Shown one piece after another: positions 1-11,616 of a stretch of DNA of 64,000 nucleotides (positions within the stretch are counted from its first letter, which is position 1; every line of letters begins with the position of its first letter). The stretch covers positions 6,772,432-6,836,431 of the forward strand of contig NC_052109.1 of the NCBI RefSeq assembly GCF_012273895.1. Reading direction: 5' to 3'. Origin of the DNA: Zerene cesonia (taxonomy: Eukaryota > Arthropoda > Insecta > Lepidoptera > Pieridae). The translations under genes were made by a program, and so were the position numbers. The notes beneath the pieces are model-generated. The model did not search any database. It had not been told where the DNA came from and saw nothing but the letters and a program-made list of their open reading frames with translations.

Positions 1-606
1 TTATAATTAAGTGTAACAGTATTTATGGCCAGACTAAGTATGTTATACCAATAAAACTTTGCTTATTAAATCAGTCAATTATTTTAAATCATTAAATTGT
101 TTTTATTGTTGATGTTTTGTCCTTTGTTGAAGGTTGCGGGCCAGGGATGACTTAAAATCATAAGGCCGCAATTTGTTTAAATTTATGGATTTTTTAGAAG
201 ACCGAATAGTACAAAAAATAATAAAAAAGTAATTCTTTAGAATTGGCTGTAAATGGTATATTACTAGACGCCTATTACCAATTTCATTGCTCTCAAATTT
301 CAAATACTTGACCGAAAATTTTTATCAAATATTGATTTTTCATGCAAAACTGTAACGTTGTTCGATACATACTGCTGAATTTTTGTGAATAATCATGAGT
401 AGATACTATTAAAGAAGATTAATATGTTATTATATATCTTTCGGTTGTGGCGATAAAATGATTATTTCACAATATACGCGAAATAATCAATTTTATCGGC
501 AGAATCTTGATACCTTGTTCGTCGTAGGTAATTTTGAAGCTGGTTTACATTCTAATTTTGATGGTGTCTTAAATGTCTCGTTGTTGGACTTGGAGACTTT
601 ATTTTT

Positions 607-793
607 ACTAGCGGATCGCCCCAGCATCGTCCATGGTATGTACCATTATGTTTAGGCTATATATGTATATAGCCTTCCTCAATAAATGACCTATAACATT
701 GAAATAAATTTTCAAATCGGACCAGTAGTTCCTGAGATTAGTGCGTTCAAACACACAAACAAACTCTTCAGCTTTATAATATTAGTATATTTT
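607..793 (+). mobile_element. Family B interspersed element
   Basis: ACTAGCGGATCGCCCCAGC start, AATTTTCAAATCGGACCAGT inside, TATAATATTAGTATA end. Confidence 0.65.
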
Positions 794-1084
794 GATCAAT
801 TTATTATTACATAAATTCAATAGAGAGATTAATTTAAAAATTTCACATATTAATGTGTAAATAAACTTATTAAAGTTGTTTCACTATAAAGGATAATTTT
901 TATAATGTATAAGTGAGTGGAATGGCAGTACATTAAAGAATAGTGTCTTTGCCTTAAACCTAAATATTTAATATTTTAATTTATACAGACAACTGTTTCA
1001 ACAAAAGGCTTGAGGGCTTTCAAATTGTCTGGCCAAACGGAATTTAAATAAAGCTATATAGACCAGGCCTTCCAATTAATAATA

Positions 1085-1283
1085 ACTAGCTGCGCCCCGC
1101 GGTTTCACCCGCGTAAGTCCGTATCCCGTAGGGATATTTGAACACAGAGTTGCCTATATGTTATTTCAGTTGTCCAGCTATCTACGTACCAAATTTCATT
1201 ACAATCGGTTCAGTAGTTTTTGCGTGAAATAGCAACAAACACACACACAAACTTGTGAAAGTTTGTTATAATATTAGTAGGAT
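1085..1283 (+). mobile_element. Family A 200-bp interspersed element
   Basis: Starts ACTAGCTGCGCCCCGCGG and ends TATAATATTAGTAGGAT. All copies share GAATATCGG, CAGTTGTCCAGCTGTCTACG and GCAATCGGTTCAGTAG. Helitron-like or SINE-like; see findings. Confidence 0.7.
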
Positions 1284-1914
1284 AAGTAGGAAGTATAGAT
1301 ATCGAAATCATCGAGCCTCTTTTAAAGAGTGAATTAATGGCATTAAATAAATTGGCAATATACAAGAACTACCAATCACACTGTCTAACCATTTATGGAT
1401 AATCACCACTGATTTATAAGGTGACAACACATCCGAGGTGCCACTCAGGCACTTGCTACTTGAAAATCTGGTTATCGAGATCAGATGCATGAGCCGAGAC
1501 GCTTAGTAAAAATAATGAATTATACTAGTAAAAATAACATAAGAAAGCTTTATATATAAAGATACAATAAGAAAGCTAGATAGATAAAGTAAAAACTGAG
1601 ATAAAGACACAATACTATGTACAATGTTGGATGTGATGCAGTTTCCTCTCTTTATTTTAGGGCCACGATATATTTTTCAGTTATATATCAGCATAGAAAT
1701 ATCAGATATAAAAATATTGTTAAAATAAATAGGTCTTAATGACAGAATCAACTACTTAGCCTCACTTGCTCTTATACAGAAGGCGAAGATTTTTTTAATC
1801 CTGGCAATCCTAATCAGGATAAATAATTATTATATTGTTACTAATTGTGGAGCAAAATCGAGTCTAAAGGATTACATACATACATACAGATGAAGCCAAT
1901 AAAAGCCTATAGAG

Positions 1915-2045
1915 ACACGATACTATATAGACAGGATATGAGCTGACTTCGGTGATAGGGTAATTTTTATTCCGATTGAATGCTCCCTTGGGATAAAACA
2001 GGAATCTTTATATCCGGGCGGAGCCGGGACGAACACCCAGTACTA
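1915..2045 (+). mobile_element. Family C element, truncated
   Basis: GACAGGATATGAGCTGAC, CGATTGAATGCTCCCTTGGG and CCGGGCGGAGCCGGGACGA; the left end is missing. Confidence 0.6.
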
Positions 2046-2420
2046 CATATCTTGAAAAACATATAATTAATGGCAAAACAAAGGAATTCTAATCCCGCAT
2101 TCCAAGTGTACATATTCACTATCTGGATTCTTAAGTATTAAATCGTTTCGCATTATCGGATCACATTGTCACGTACAAAACAAATGAGATTAACAATCTT
2201 AATAATAAATTTATGTAATCGGAGCGTATTTTTGTTTAAAACATAATGCTTTTTTTAGAAATAATAAATATATTTCCTGCTGAGATATTATTATTTGCTA
2301 TTAATTATGATAAAATTACGTTCGTATGTAACTATGTACATTTTCACAAGGTATAGAAAAGTTGTGTAATAAAATTTATCAGCTGTTTAATGCATTATAT
2401 GATTCAAAATTTATACTTAC

Positions 2421-2472
2421 AGAAATTTAAAACTTTTTAACGGATTTTAAACGTGATTTATTTATTATGTTA
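2421..2472. mobile_element. Family F arm fragment
   Basis: AGAAATTTAAAACTTTTTAAC then GGATTTTAAACGTGATTTAT; one arm only. Similar single arms lie at 28618-28655 and 63149-63199. Confidence 0.55.
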
Positions 2473-2669
2473 TGCCTTTGCTTCATTTATTTATACTTTT
2501 ATTAATAACAAGCCTAAGAGTATAATGAATGTATATATTGTTTCGTGAGGGTTAGTAAACTAAAAAACTAAAAAATAAGCTGATCACTATTCAATAAATT
2601 CTCCAAGGTCAGGAGCAAATGTCAGATAACAGGAATAAAGTGATAGTATATCAAGATTCACGAAGTGTT

Positions 2670-2790
2670 CTAGAAAAAAAAAGGTAAAATATTCGAATCC
2701 CGCCTCGTGATCAAATTTTTTCTATTCTATCAAAATTTCTCATTTATAAAGCATTTCAATGCCATAAAACTAAATATTAAAGTCAAATAC
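2670..2790 (+). mobile_element. tRNA-derived SINE, family I
   Basis: ATTCGAATCCCGCCTCGTGA then the conserved tail with CTCATTTATAAAGC and TGCCATAAAACTAAA. Same family as 19370-19490. Confidence 0.6.
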
Positions 2791-3227
2791 TGTTTTTTGG
2801 AACGTGGATTTTTTGTAAATTTATACTATTCTGATCACCACCACCATCGCTAGATCTACAGGGCATTGTGGATCGGTACCCAAATCCACAGGGTCATACT
2901 TTCTCAGGAAATTGTACCATAAAAAAGGCAATGAAGACAGATATTTTATGGTCTAAGAGCCTTTTAGAACTCTTAAACCATAGGCCATACTAGTCTTATT
3001 CCAGTATATACCAGACAAACAAACAAACAAACCAGAACTTCATAAACATTGTTTACTACAACGTTGTTAACTACAACGAATAAGAGTGAAATACTGTTCT
3101 TTGTATCACTAGATAGTATAAAATAAAGTTGATTTCCGCCGTCTGTGTGTCTGAAACAAAATACGCAACAGGTTTTGTTGGGTCTTTGTTATAGATAGAG
3201 TAATTATAGAGGAAGGTATATAATAAC

Positions 3228-3435
3228 GACCTTCTTGGTACAGTGGTAAACGCGTGAGCGTAGAACCGAGGGGTCCTGGGTTCGATTCCCGGTGGGGACA
3301 ATAAAAAAAAGTCTCGGTCTGGCAGGACACAGAAGGCTGATCACCTACTTGTCCATAAAGAAAATCGATCAGTGAAACAGATGTATATCATCTGCCCCAT
3401 ACCCCAGTAGGGGACACGGGACTTCACTTATATAA
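3228..3435 (+). mobile_element. SINE with tRNA-like head, family J
   Basis: TTGGTACAGTGGTAAACGCG resembles a tRNA A box and GGGTTCGATTCCCGG a B box, about 45 bases apart, ending GGGGACA and followed by poly(A) at 3303-3310 and an unrelated body. The arms do not form a convincing acceptor stem, so I call a SINE rather than a functional tRNA. Confidence 0.6.
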
Positions 3436-3904
3436 TAACGAAGAAATGTGCATAATGGGATAGAAAAAGGGGGGAGAGCGATTTTACTTTGTATTTATTG
3501 TATGCGAAGTCGCTAGTAATATTAAATTGAGCACTTTATTTCATTAATTTTAAATTTGTTTTCGATTAAATTGTCACTGCTGATAATATGATGTGTCAAT
3601 GGAATCTTCCCGACATTTTCCAAATTATTTGATACTCATTCAATGACGTGTGGTTGTATTAACAGCTAGTGTGATTAATAAATTTCTTTGTAAATAGTAC
3701 TAGAACATTATACGTATGATACAGTGGGTGCGTGCGTCAAACATCACTTTGTTTATCAGATATCATCGCCTCATTAGTCTCGAAGAATTTTACAAAAACC
3801 TAACGATAAGATTATTTTTGTCTTTGAGGTAAAACTAATCGATTCCTCGACTTGTCTGGGACATCGCTGAGGTATACTCAGAGTTAGACTACATATCGTA
3901 CAGA

Positions 3905-4110
3905 ATATCGTATCCTTTTCCTTGCCCTTCCCAGTCCTTTCCTTTGTTCCTCTCGCCAATCCTTTCTTAATCCCTTCCCGGCAATCCATTTGTAGAGGCT
4001 AAGGTCTGCAATGGACCTTATGCCTCTCTAAACTGTTCATGGGCGGTGATAGCGCTTACCATCATGCGACCCACCAGCTCCATTGCCGACTGTGACATAA
4101 AAATAAATCA
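3905..4110 (+). mobile_element. Family D poly(A)-ended retroposon fragment
   Basis: CCTTGCCCTTCCCAGTCC, TCATGGGCGGTGATAGCGC, and CATTGCCGACTGTGACATAA end. Confidence 0.65.
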
Positions 4111-4654
4111 AAACCGTTCTTAATGATGGATTAGTGGGAATAATAATAGATTGAGTTGATGTACTGAGATTTATTAATAACCTATTTAAAACAGCAAAAC
4201 AGTTGACACAAGTGAGGGTATAATACGACCACAGATTAAGAACACACATATTACATAGATAGTAGCTCCATCTAGTGAGCCCTTTAGACAGCTTAATGAC
4301 ATTTTACATTGTTTGGTTTATATACTAGTTCCAACAATTTATTCATTATATTATTTATCACAATATAACGAACACTTTATTGCGAGCGTTTTGTTTATTT
4401 ATTGATTTATTATAACACTAAGGTACAAAGTTGTACTAAAATATTATATGAACTACCCCCTACTTCTTTATAGTTTTCTATATGTTGATTATATATTGTT
4501 GTTTGTATGGTGGCAGTGTTGCCTGATAATGTATTTTATATTATTTTAGTCTTAACAACAGAATTCCACGTGTCAATGAGCTTCAAGCATGGCTGAAAAG
4601 CAGTATGTAATTATTATCAAAATCGGTTCTTGCCGGCTCTTAACTTAACCAATA

Positions 4655-5145
4655 AAACACGTTTTTAGTTAAAACGCGATTTCTCTAGTTAAAACTAGTT
4701 GTAAGTAAGTCATTACTAGTGCTAACTAGAGAAAACGCATTCAAAATAAAGTGAATTTTTTACATTTTCTCAATAAAGCTGTCTTTCATGCTATTATTTA
4801 GTCATATACTCATTATTTCGTTGGTTTTTTATCATAATAATCAATCTCAAATGCTGTCGATATTACTACATATAGCATAAGGAGCGAAGCGACAAGCGTG
4901 TTAGGTTGACTGTGAACCACCGGACGAAACGAGCAAGCGAAGAGAATTTATCGCGGCAGCGGCCAACGAGTATCAGAATTGACTTAAGGGAGTTTACCAC
5001 TCAAACAAAAACCATCAAAATAAAACCTCATTTACCTAATTCTAGTGTTTAACACATTTTCGTTTGTAGCACGGGCATTTAGATACAACTAGTTCTAGCT
5101 AGAGAAAACGTATTCTAACTGAAAACGGATTTGTACTGTAACATA
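4655..5145. mobile_element. DNA-transposon-like element with about 48-bp terminal inverted repeats
   Basis: The left end near 4657 (AAAACACG then TTTTTAGTTAAAACGCG and TTTCTCTAGTTAAAACTAGT) is matched, inverted, at the right end near 5088-5136 (ACTAGTTCTAGCTAGAGAAA then ACGTATTCTAACTGAAAACG). About 400 bases lie between, with no coding potential. Looks like a non-autonomous element. Confidence 0.55.
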
Positions 5146-5502
5146 CAGATATTAAAAGATTGTAGCATGATAAGAACATAAATGTAGGTGTCAGATGCGT
5201 CATTAGCTTTATCGTTCTGCCTTATTCTATCACCAGACATAAAATTATAGTATATAATATATATATGTTACAATTTGATTATATGTGAGTATGATAAATC
5301 GATTTTACCAATGATTAATTATAGTCTAATTTAAAATATTATTACATTTTATTATGCAATTATAGTTGCCGAAAATCTGTTACTATTAAAAACAGTTATA
5401 TAGGTACATACTAATATTTTGTTAGTTAAACAGGTATATATTAATATTTTGAAAATGTAAGTAGAGCTTGTGGATTCATAAAATTAGGAATTGTCCGAAT
5501 TG

Positions 5503-5575
5503 TTTATGGGCAGTGGTGATCACTTACCATCAGGCGAACCACCAGCTCAGCTGCCCGCTATGACCTAAAAAACAC
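5503..5575 (+). mobile_element. Family D 3' fragment
   Basis: CAGTGGTGATCACTTACC, GGCGAACCACCAGCTCAGC and GCTATGACCTAAAAAAC end. Confidence 0.6.
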
Positions 5576-5926
5576 CGTTTATTGATAAGAACCAGAACCA
5601 GCTTAGCCAGGACATCTAGTTAATTTAAAATAAATAATTCAAAAACTCTCGACTATGAATGAGACATTTGACAGGTTTTAAATGTGTTCCTAATTAATTC
5701 ACAAATAGTATCTCTCTGTCCTGTTCTTTACGACTTTTATTATTTTATTCGTGCATTTATTTAAATCAGATTTAAATTACAAATAAACCGACATGGAAAA
5801 TTGTAACTAAGATTTCTGATATTACAGTAGAAGATATTATATCCGCTATCGTAGCATATCCATTCTGCTACTAGACTTTATTATTATGATATTAGGTTTC
5901 ACTATTTTATCTCTAGGTATATCTAT

Positions 5927-6239
5927 ATCCCTACTAATATTATAAATGCGAAAGTAATTCTGTTTGTCTGTCTGTCTCTCTGTTACGCTTTCACGTCTAA
6001 ACCACGTAACCGATTTTGATAAAATTTGGTATGATGATAGAATTGAACTTGAGAAAGGACATAGGATACTTTTATTGCGAAAAAAAGTGAAGAAGGGTTG
6101 AAATAGGGGATGAAAGTTTGTATGGAAGTTCCTTATTGTCAAACATAAAATAGTCCATAGGCTTTAGTCCATAGGCCTTACCATGTCGCGCGATATAGCC
6201 GAATTCCACGCAGGCGAAGCCGCAGGTGGAAAGCTAGTA
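5927..6239 (+). mobile_element. Family G element (same end layout as A-C)
   Basis: TCCCTACTAATATTATAAATG start, ACCGATTTTGATAAAATTTGG, GAAATAGGGGATGAAAGTTTG, and GCGAAGCCGCAGGTGGAAAG then CTAGT end. Confidence 0.6.
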
Positions 6240-6262
6240 TATTATAACAAAACTGTAGAAGA

Positions 6263-6281
6263 GTTGTTGTTGTTGTTGTTG
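6263..6281. repeat. (TTG)n microsatellite
   Basis: Six TTG units. Confidence 0.9.
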
Positions 6282-6918
6282 TATATTGAACCCAAATAAA
6301 AAAATAAACTCTTTTTATAGTGGTGACTGTTTTCTCACATATCCGCGGCCCCTGGGAATTCCCACTACAATAGTGGGATGTGCATAAAAACGTTTCAAAC
6401 ACACAAACATACAAAAGTTTCCTCTTTATAATATTAATGCATATAATTCATATTGGAGTATTTAATTGAATTTGAATTTGAATTCGACTCTACGTACGTG
6501 CGAACGCAGTCGCAGGCACGGCTTGTTCATTCATAGAGTTGCCTAGCAACGCAAGTTTTTACGAACTTATCATGCCAGATATTCTTGCTAGGTAGTTGGT
6601 TTTTGTATAGGCTTATACAAATTTTATTTTAAAATTAACATAAACGTGTTCGCTGTGAAGTGTTTATTTACGCTAATATTATCATTAAGAGGAAATATTT
6701 GAATGTTTTTGATTGCATGATATAAACTGCTTAACCGACTGGAAAAATTCTTCCATTACGATGCTACACTGTCTCCGTTTGACGAAGGTTATATTATTTA
6801 TATTTAAATAAACATAAGGATATTAAGTAAAACTCCAATAATATAAAATAAGGTGCAAACATGCCTACAGTATTTCCTCACATAGCGTGCGAAGTGTTGA
6901 TGATAGAATAATATAATT

Positions 6919-7065
6919 GTACTAGCGGTCCGTCCCGGCTCCGCCCGTGGTACATATATATACTTTAGCCTTCCTCAATAAATGGGCGATCTAACACTGA
7001 AATAATTTTTCAAATCGGACCAGTAGTTAAGTTAGTGCGTTCAAACAAACAAACAAACTCTTTAA
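6919..7065 (+). mobile_element. Family B interspersed element
   Basis: CTAGCGGTCCGTCCCGGC start, CCTTCCTCAATAAATGGGC and CAAATCGGACCAGTAG inside; right end degraded. Confidence 0.65.
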
Positions 7066-7144
7066 AAACATGATTATAAAAATCAGGCTAGCCACTAATG
7101 AACAGCAATTGATATTTATATGTTAGAAGATAACAAGAAAAAAA

Positions 7145-7455
7145 GCAGTGGTGGCTCAGTGGTAAGAACCTCGAACTTCAAAAATCGATAAGTCGAGGTT
7201 TGAGACCGGGGCGAGCGTGCAGGAAATAAATTGATTTTTCAATTTATCTGCACATGTGGATAACATCACCACTGCTTAATGGTGAAGGAAAACATCGTAA
7301 GGAAACCGGCATGTCCAAGAATCAAAAAAGTTCGACGACATGCGACATCTGCCAACCCGCACTTGGCCAGCGTGGTGGATTATGGCCTAAACCCTCATAG
7401 GAGGCCTGTATCCCAGCAGTGGGAACATATATGGGCTGATGATGATGATGATGAT
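7145..7455 (+). mobile_element. tRNA-derived SINE, family E, near full length
   Basis: The head contains an A-box-like GTGGCTCAGTGGTAAGAACC and a B-box-like GAGGTTTGAGACC at tRNA spacing. The body includes AAACCGGCATGTCC and GGCCAGCGTGGTGGATTATG, and the copy ends in a (GAT)n tail. This is the layout of a pol III tRNA-related SINE with a short tandem-repeat tail. Confidence 0.8.
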
Positions 7456-8339
7456 GCACAAGAAGACATTCATTACAAATCAGCGTCCTATCGCGCCGTC
7501 AGGTTAACTCCGACCTGCGCAAGTACACATTCTATCTGACAGTCTATCCTGTCCTTTCATTTTGAAAATATAATTGAACTACCCACGCAAGAAAAGACTG
7601 GTACACCTGGAATACCTTTGTATCAATAATCGAAGTAAATAGCTTCATATTCAAGACTGCCTCAGTACTTTGATATGAGATTTTAATTATTCAATTCAGA
7701 AAGAATACGTGAGAAATTATATTAACCTTTTAATGTATACTATGTAATGATATCTAATAAAAAAAGTAACAAAGAACAGTTAATTACACCTCAATGTTTA
7801 AGATGGAATAAATTGTATATTCATTGATATACATTAACATACAATTATATCATTTATTAAACATTTCTTTTGTTTCCATTGAAGGGGCCAAACAATATAT
7901 TACAGTCAATATAAATTATATTTTACAATCCCAGGTTGCAGATTGAAATAGAATAAATGCAAATTCGTTTAAGAAAAAACAACCTTTTCCTGAAATAAAT
8001 TACGTGAAATAATTTCTATATTGATCACGTTTGCAACACGTTTCTCTGGAAACAGCGTTAAAAATATCTGATGATATACAAGGTAAGCTAATAGTAATTT
8101 TGTGTTGTCACGACGATCAGTTATCGTCGTTTGTTTTAAAACGCACTAGATAACTCAACACTTACACAATTTTTTAATCGTTATCGTCCAAATATATTAA
8201 AAATGTTATAAAAAAAAGATGGAGTGAACTCGGGACCAGTTCACGGAGCGTTTAACCTCAGAACTTCTTACTACCTAACGATATAATTATTTTTTAACCA
8301 AAAATTTAAACGACTACAAAACTACTCAAAAGCGCCGAT

Positions 8340-8515
8340 ATCCTTTTCCTTACCCTTCCCAGTCCTTACCTTTATTTCTCTCATAACTCCTTCTTTAATC
8401 CCTTTCTAATTTAAAGTCGGCAATCCATTTGTAGAGGCGTAAGATCTGCAATCGACCTTTTATTCATAGGCGCTTAGAATCGGGCGACCCACCCCAGCTC
8501 CATTCCAAAAAGCAA
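8340..8515 (+). mobile_element. Family D fragment
   Basis: CCTTACCCTTCCCAGTCC, GGCAATCCATTTGTAGAGGC and CGGGCGACCCACCCCAGCTC. Confidence 0.6.
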
Positions 8516-9070
8516 ATAATAAATTAATACTCTCATTATAAGCACTACCTACTCATCTATTTAAAGTCGGTGCCAATCAAACCAAGTAGGCAGCAAGTAA
8601 GTATATAGTATGTTAGACTACTTATGTTATGTTAGAATCTTTGCTTTACGAGTTTTGAAAAAAAAATGTGGGTAAAGCTTATTTATAGATAAATATCTAT
8701 GTGCATTATTATTCCAGTTCTTAACATAAAGATAAAATCATTATGTGAATGTAAATTATCTGAATATTTATCTGACACTTCGATGAATTGTAAATAAGAT
8801 TTAATGTGCCAGCATTGCTTAAATAAATTCCGTGGTTGTAATGAACTCACGCAGATGTTTGACGACATATTTCATTTTAGTTTCGCAAATGACTATGATG
8901 AGACTGAAAACCTTATTTTTGTAAATCATATTTAACTATTATACTTATATTATGTATGACCAAAGATTATATATCCTTATTTTTATATGAGATTAATTAT
9001 TGTATTACATTTAAAAACAACAACAACATTTACAATTACCTAAAAACATTAAATGAACATTATACATTTT

Positions 9071-9243
9071 AGTATTTTCTTGTGTTTGGTTTTTCGCGAG
9101 TATTATACATTTAGAAATTAAAAACTCCCCGTGTCTCCCCGTGACCACGCTCGCTGTAAAGTGTTCGAAACGTCGGGTTAATAATATTATGAATAAATCG
9201 CGTTTAAAATCCGTTGAAAAGTTTTTAATTTCTAAATTATACA
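9071..9243. mobile_element. Family F foldback element
   Basis: ATTTAGAAATTAAAAACT near 9109 and its exact reverse complement AGTTTTTAATTTCTAAAT at 9220-9238 enclose GTGACCACGCTCGCTGTAAA and CGCGTTTAAAATCCGTTG. Confidence 0.65.
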
Positions 9244-9819
9244 TTTTTTTTTATATTATACTATATTAACTTCAAATATTATTTTAAACCTATTTACTTA
9301 TGTCCATTCAAGAATACTTACTTACATAAAATGTTATATACATAAAACGCATATTTGTAATATTTAGTAGTTAGTAGTTAATATAAGTTTGTACCAACCT
9401 TTCGCCTACATTTTACACGCGTGGTGAAACGAAATTCCAAGTAATGAGATGTTTAACCGTGATAGAAAGTTGCCTATGTCATTGACTACTGTGTCCATTT
9501 TAGAGTATATATACTTATAGCCTTATAGAATTATTTAACATCTACAATTCAAAAGTAAGTTTGTGATAAGAATTACAAACACATTTTTACACACATAAAC
9601 AATTTTTGACCTATGATCTTGAATATTTTTTTAGTACCGGAATAACGAGGAATACGTTATATTTATTTTTAATTATTTTGTAAACGATTCTACCAATTTT
9701 TAGCTAGGATATGCCTGCTGATTATATAATCCGTTGCGGTGTGAAAGAAAGACCAACAAATAAACACACTCTACACATTTAATTGCTAAGTGTAGGTGTT
9801 AAATTTTTGTTTTTTTTTT

Positions 9820-9924
9820 CTCTTATTTTATTTATTTATTGTATGCTTCTGTTTTCTGATAGATCTGTTGTGTGTGTGTATCTGTGTCAAAATAAATGTT
9901 TTTCTTTCTTTCTTTCTTTCTTTC
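9820..9924 (+). repeat. Family K element ending in (TTTC)n
   Basis: TTTATTGTATGCTTCTGTTT, GTTGTGTGTGTGTATCTGTG, TCAAAATAAATGTTTTTC, then six TTTC units. Confidence 0.65.
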
Positions 9925-10007
9925 GCATTTTACTAAGTAAAGCATGAATATTATTAAATATTATTTCTATTTCCACAGAACATAGTTAAAAAGCGTTTCC
10001 TTTTGTT

Positions 10008-10140
10008 CCGTTGGTCTCCAGCTCCCCCACTCACCGAACGAAACAGGCGCACGTTTCTATTTCACGGCGATCTTCTGAGGAGGTACTTCCTCGGTGCGAG
10101 CTGGCCAAATTCGTAAGGAAGCTTGCTCGAACCCCACAAT
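10008..10140 (-). mobile_element. Family D 5' part, reverse
   Basis: CAGCTCCCCCACTCACCGAAC and CTTCCTCGGTGCGAGCTGGC, then GAACCCCACAATAT. Confidence 0.6.
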
Positions 10141-10269
10141 ATCCTCTGGGTATATTCAATTGTCACTGTAATGACACGGGGTAATAAAAATCTCCACTCT
10201 TCTCTCTCGTTATTGCTTGCTTGTATAAATTTAAGTGTAGGAGAATAATATAAAAAATCTGTTAACGCG

Positions 10270-10400
10270 TTAAATCCTACTAATCCTACTGATTATAAAT
10301 GCGAATGTTTGTCATGATTTGTGTGTGTTTGTTGCTCTTTCACGCAAAAACTCTTGAACCGATTGCAATGAAATTTGGTACGTATACAGCTGGAGGCAAT
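10270..10400 (-). mobile_element. Family A partial copy
   Basis: Has the CCTACTAATCCTACTGATTA end and ACCGATTGCAATGAAATTTG, but lacks the GCGGTTTCACC end. Confidence 0.65.
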
Positions 10401-11097
10401 ACGTTCTACTTCTCCTCTTTTATCAACATCCGATTCTGCTGTTGAAGAATTCTGTTCTTTTATAGGATATAATAAATGACTTTGGATAGAATATAATAAG
10501 AGACTACTATCGTATTGACGAATGTTAATTGTGTATTGAGGAAAACTATGACATGATTTGTACTATGCACTCCAAATACAAACGTCAATGAACTCTAAAT
10601 GTCAAATGTTGAAATTGATGTAGAAAAACGGTTTACATCGTTTTTTTGCTTATCAATAACTGCTTATTTATTTAGCTTAATGTGTATCTTTATCATCTGG
10701 TATGGACTCGATATTAACTCTTAAAAAGGACAGATTTAGTTCAACTTTGAACACTTATCATGGTGAGATGATGAATTTATCTTTTTATCCTAATTAGGAT
10801 AGCAAAGCAATAAATGTTTTCTAAATTGATACAACAACAATGAAAGTTCGCAAATGGTAAATAAAAATGCAGTTGAACAACAACCTCTGCTTCATATAAT
10901 GCACAGAGGATGTAAGAAGTACTGTGGCATAGATATATATTGCATTTCACTAAAGGTACGAGTAGATGGTAAGAAAATAAGTAAGAAAAACTGAAACCCG
11001 ACTACGTAAAAATAAAATAAATGTGAAATTTTTACGAATGCAAGTAAAGCAGTGAGCAGAACCTAGTAGCATGAATTTATTTGGAACATAGTATATA

Positions 11098-11295
11098 CTG
11101 GCTGCGCCCCGCGGTTTCACCCGTGTAAGTCCGTATTCCGTAGGAATATCGGCATAAAAAGTTGCCTGTATGTTATTCCAGTTGGCCAGCTGTCTACGTA
11201 ACAAATTTCATTGCAATCGGTTCAGTAGTTTTTGCATGAAGGAGCAACAAACATACACATCCTTACAAACTTTCGCATTTATAATATTAGTAGGA
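11098..11295 (+). mobile_element. Family A element downstream of LCN-1
   Basis: Full-length copy: CTGGCTGCGCCCCGCGG start, TATAATATTAGTAGGA end. Confidence 0.7.
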
Positions 11296-11616
11296 AGTAA
11301 GATTAGTAGTATTTTAAAAGAACTCATTAAGCCCTTTTATTTGATACCCACAGTACCTTTCAATGATATACTTTTTTCACCTTGAAACTATCCAGAGGGC
11401 GCCATATTTGATAAAGTGTGACGTCATATAGCCGATAACCAGCGGACAATCAAGACGCTTCTAATGATACATCATTTGTTGCTTTACGATTAGTAGTTTA
11501 GAAGTTATGAAGGAACAGATGAACATACGCACATACAAACAAACGTACCGGTCAAAATCATAACCCTCCTAGTCGGGTAAAGAGAAAAATGTTTTAATCG
11601 TTAAATAATTTAATCA

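Larger units (their letters stand above)
1..11616. other. Intergenic region left of LCN-1
   Basis: No credible gene. All open frames are short, lack recognisable domains and many lie in repeats. The repeats are listed separately; the rest (for example 1-600, 1290-1900, 2050-2420, 4110-4650, 7460-8330, 8520-9070, 10400-11090) is AT-rich sequence in which I see nothing identifiable. Confidence 0.6.

Noticed and set aside
3226..3300. Possible functional tRNA gene
   Set aside because: A and B boxes are good, but the arms do not pair into an acceptor stem and a SINE body with an A-run follows.
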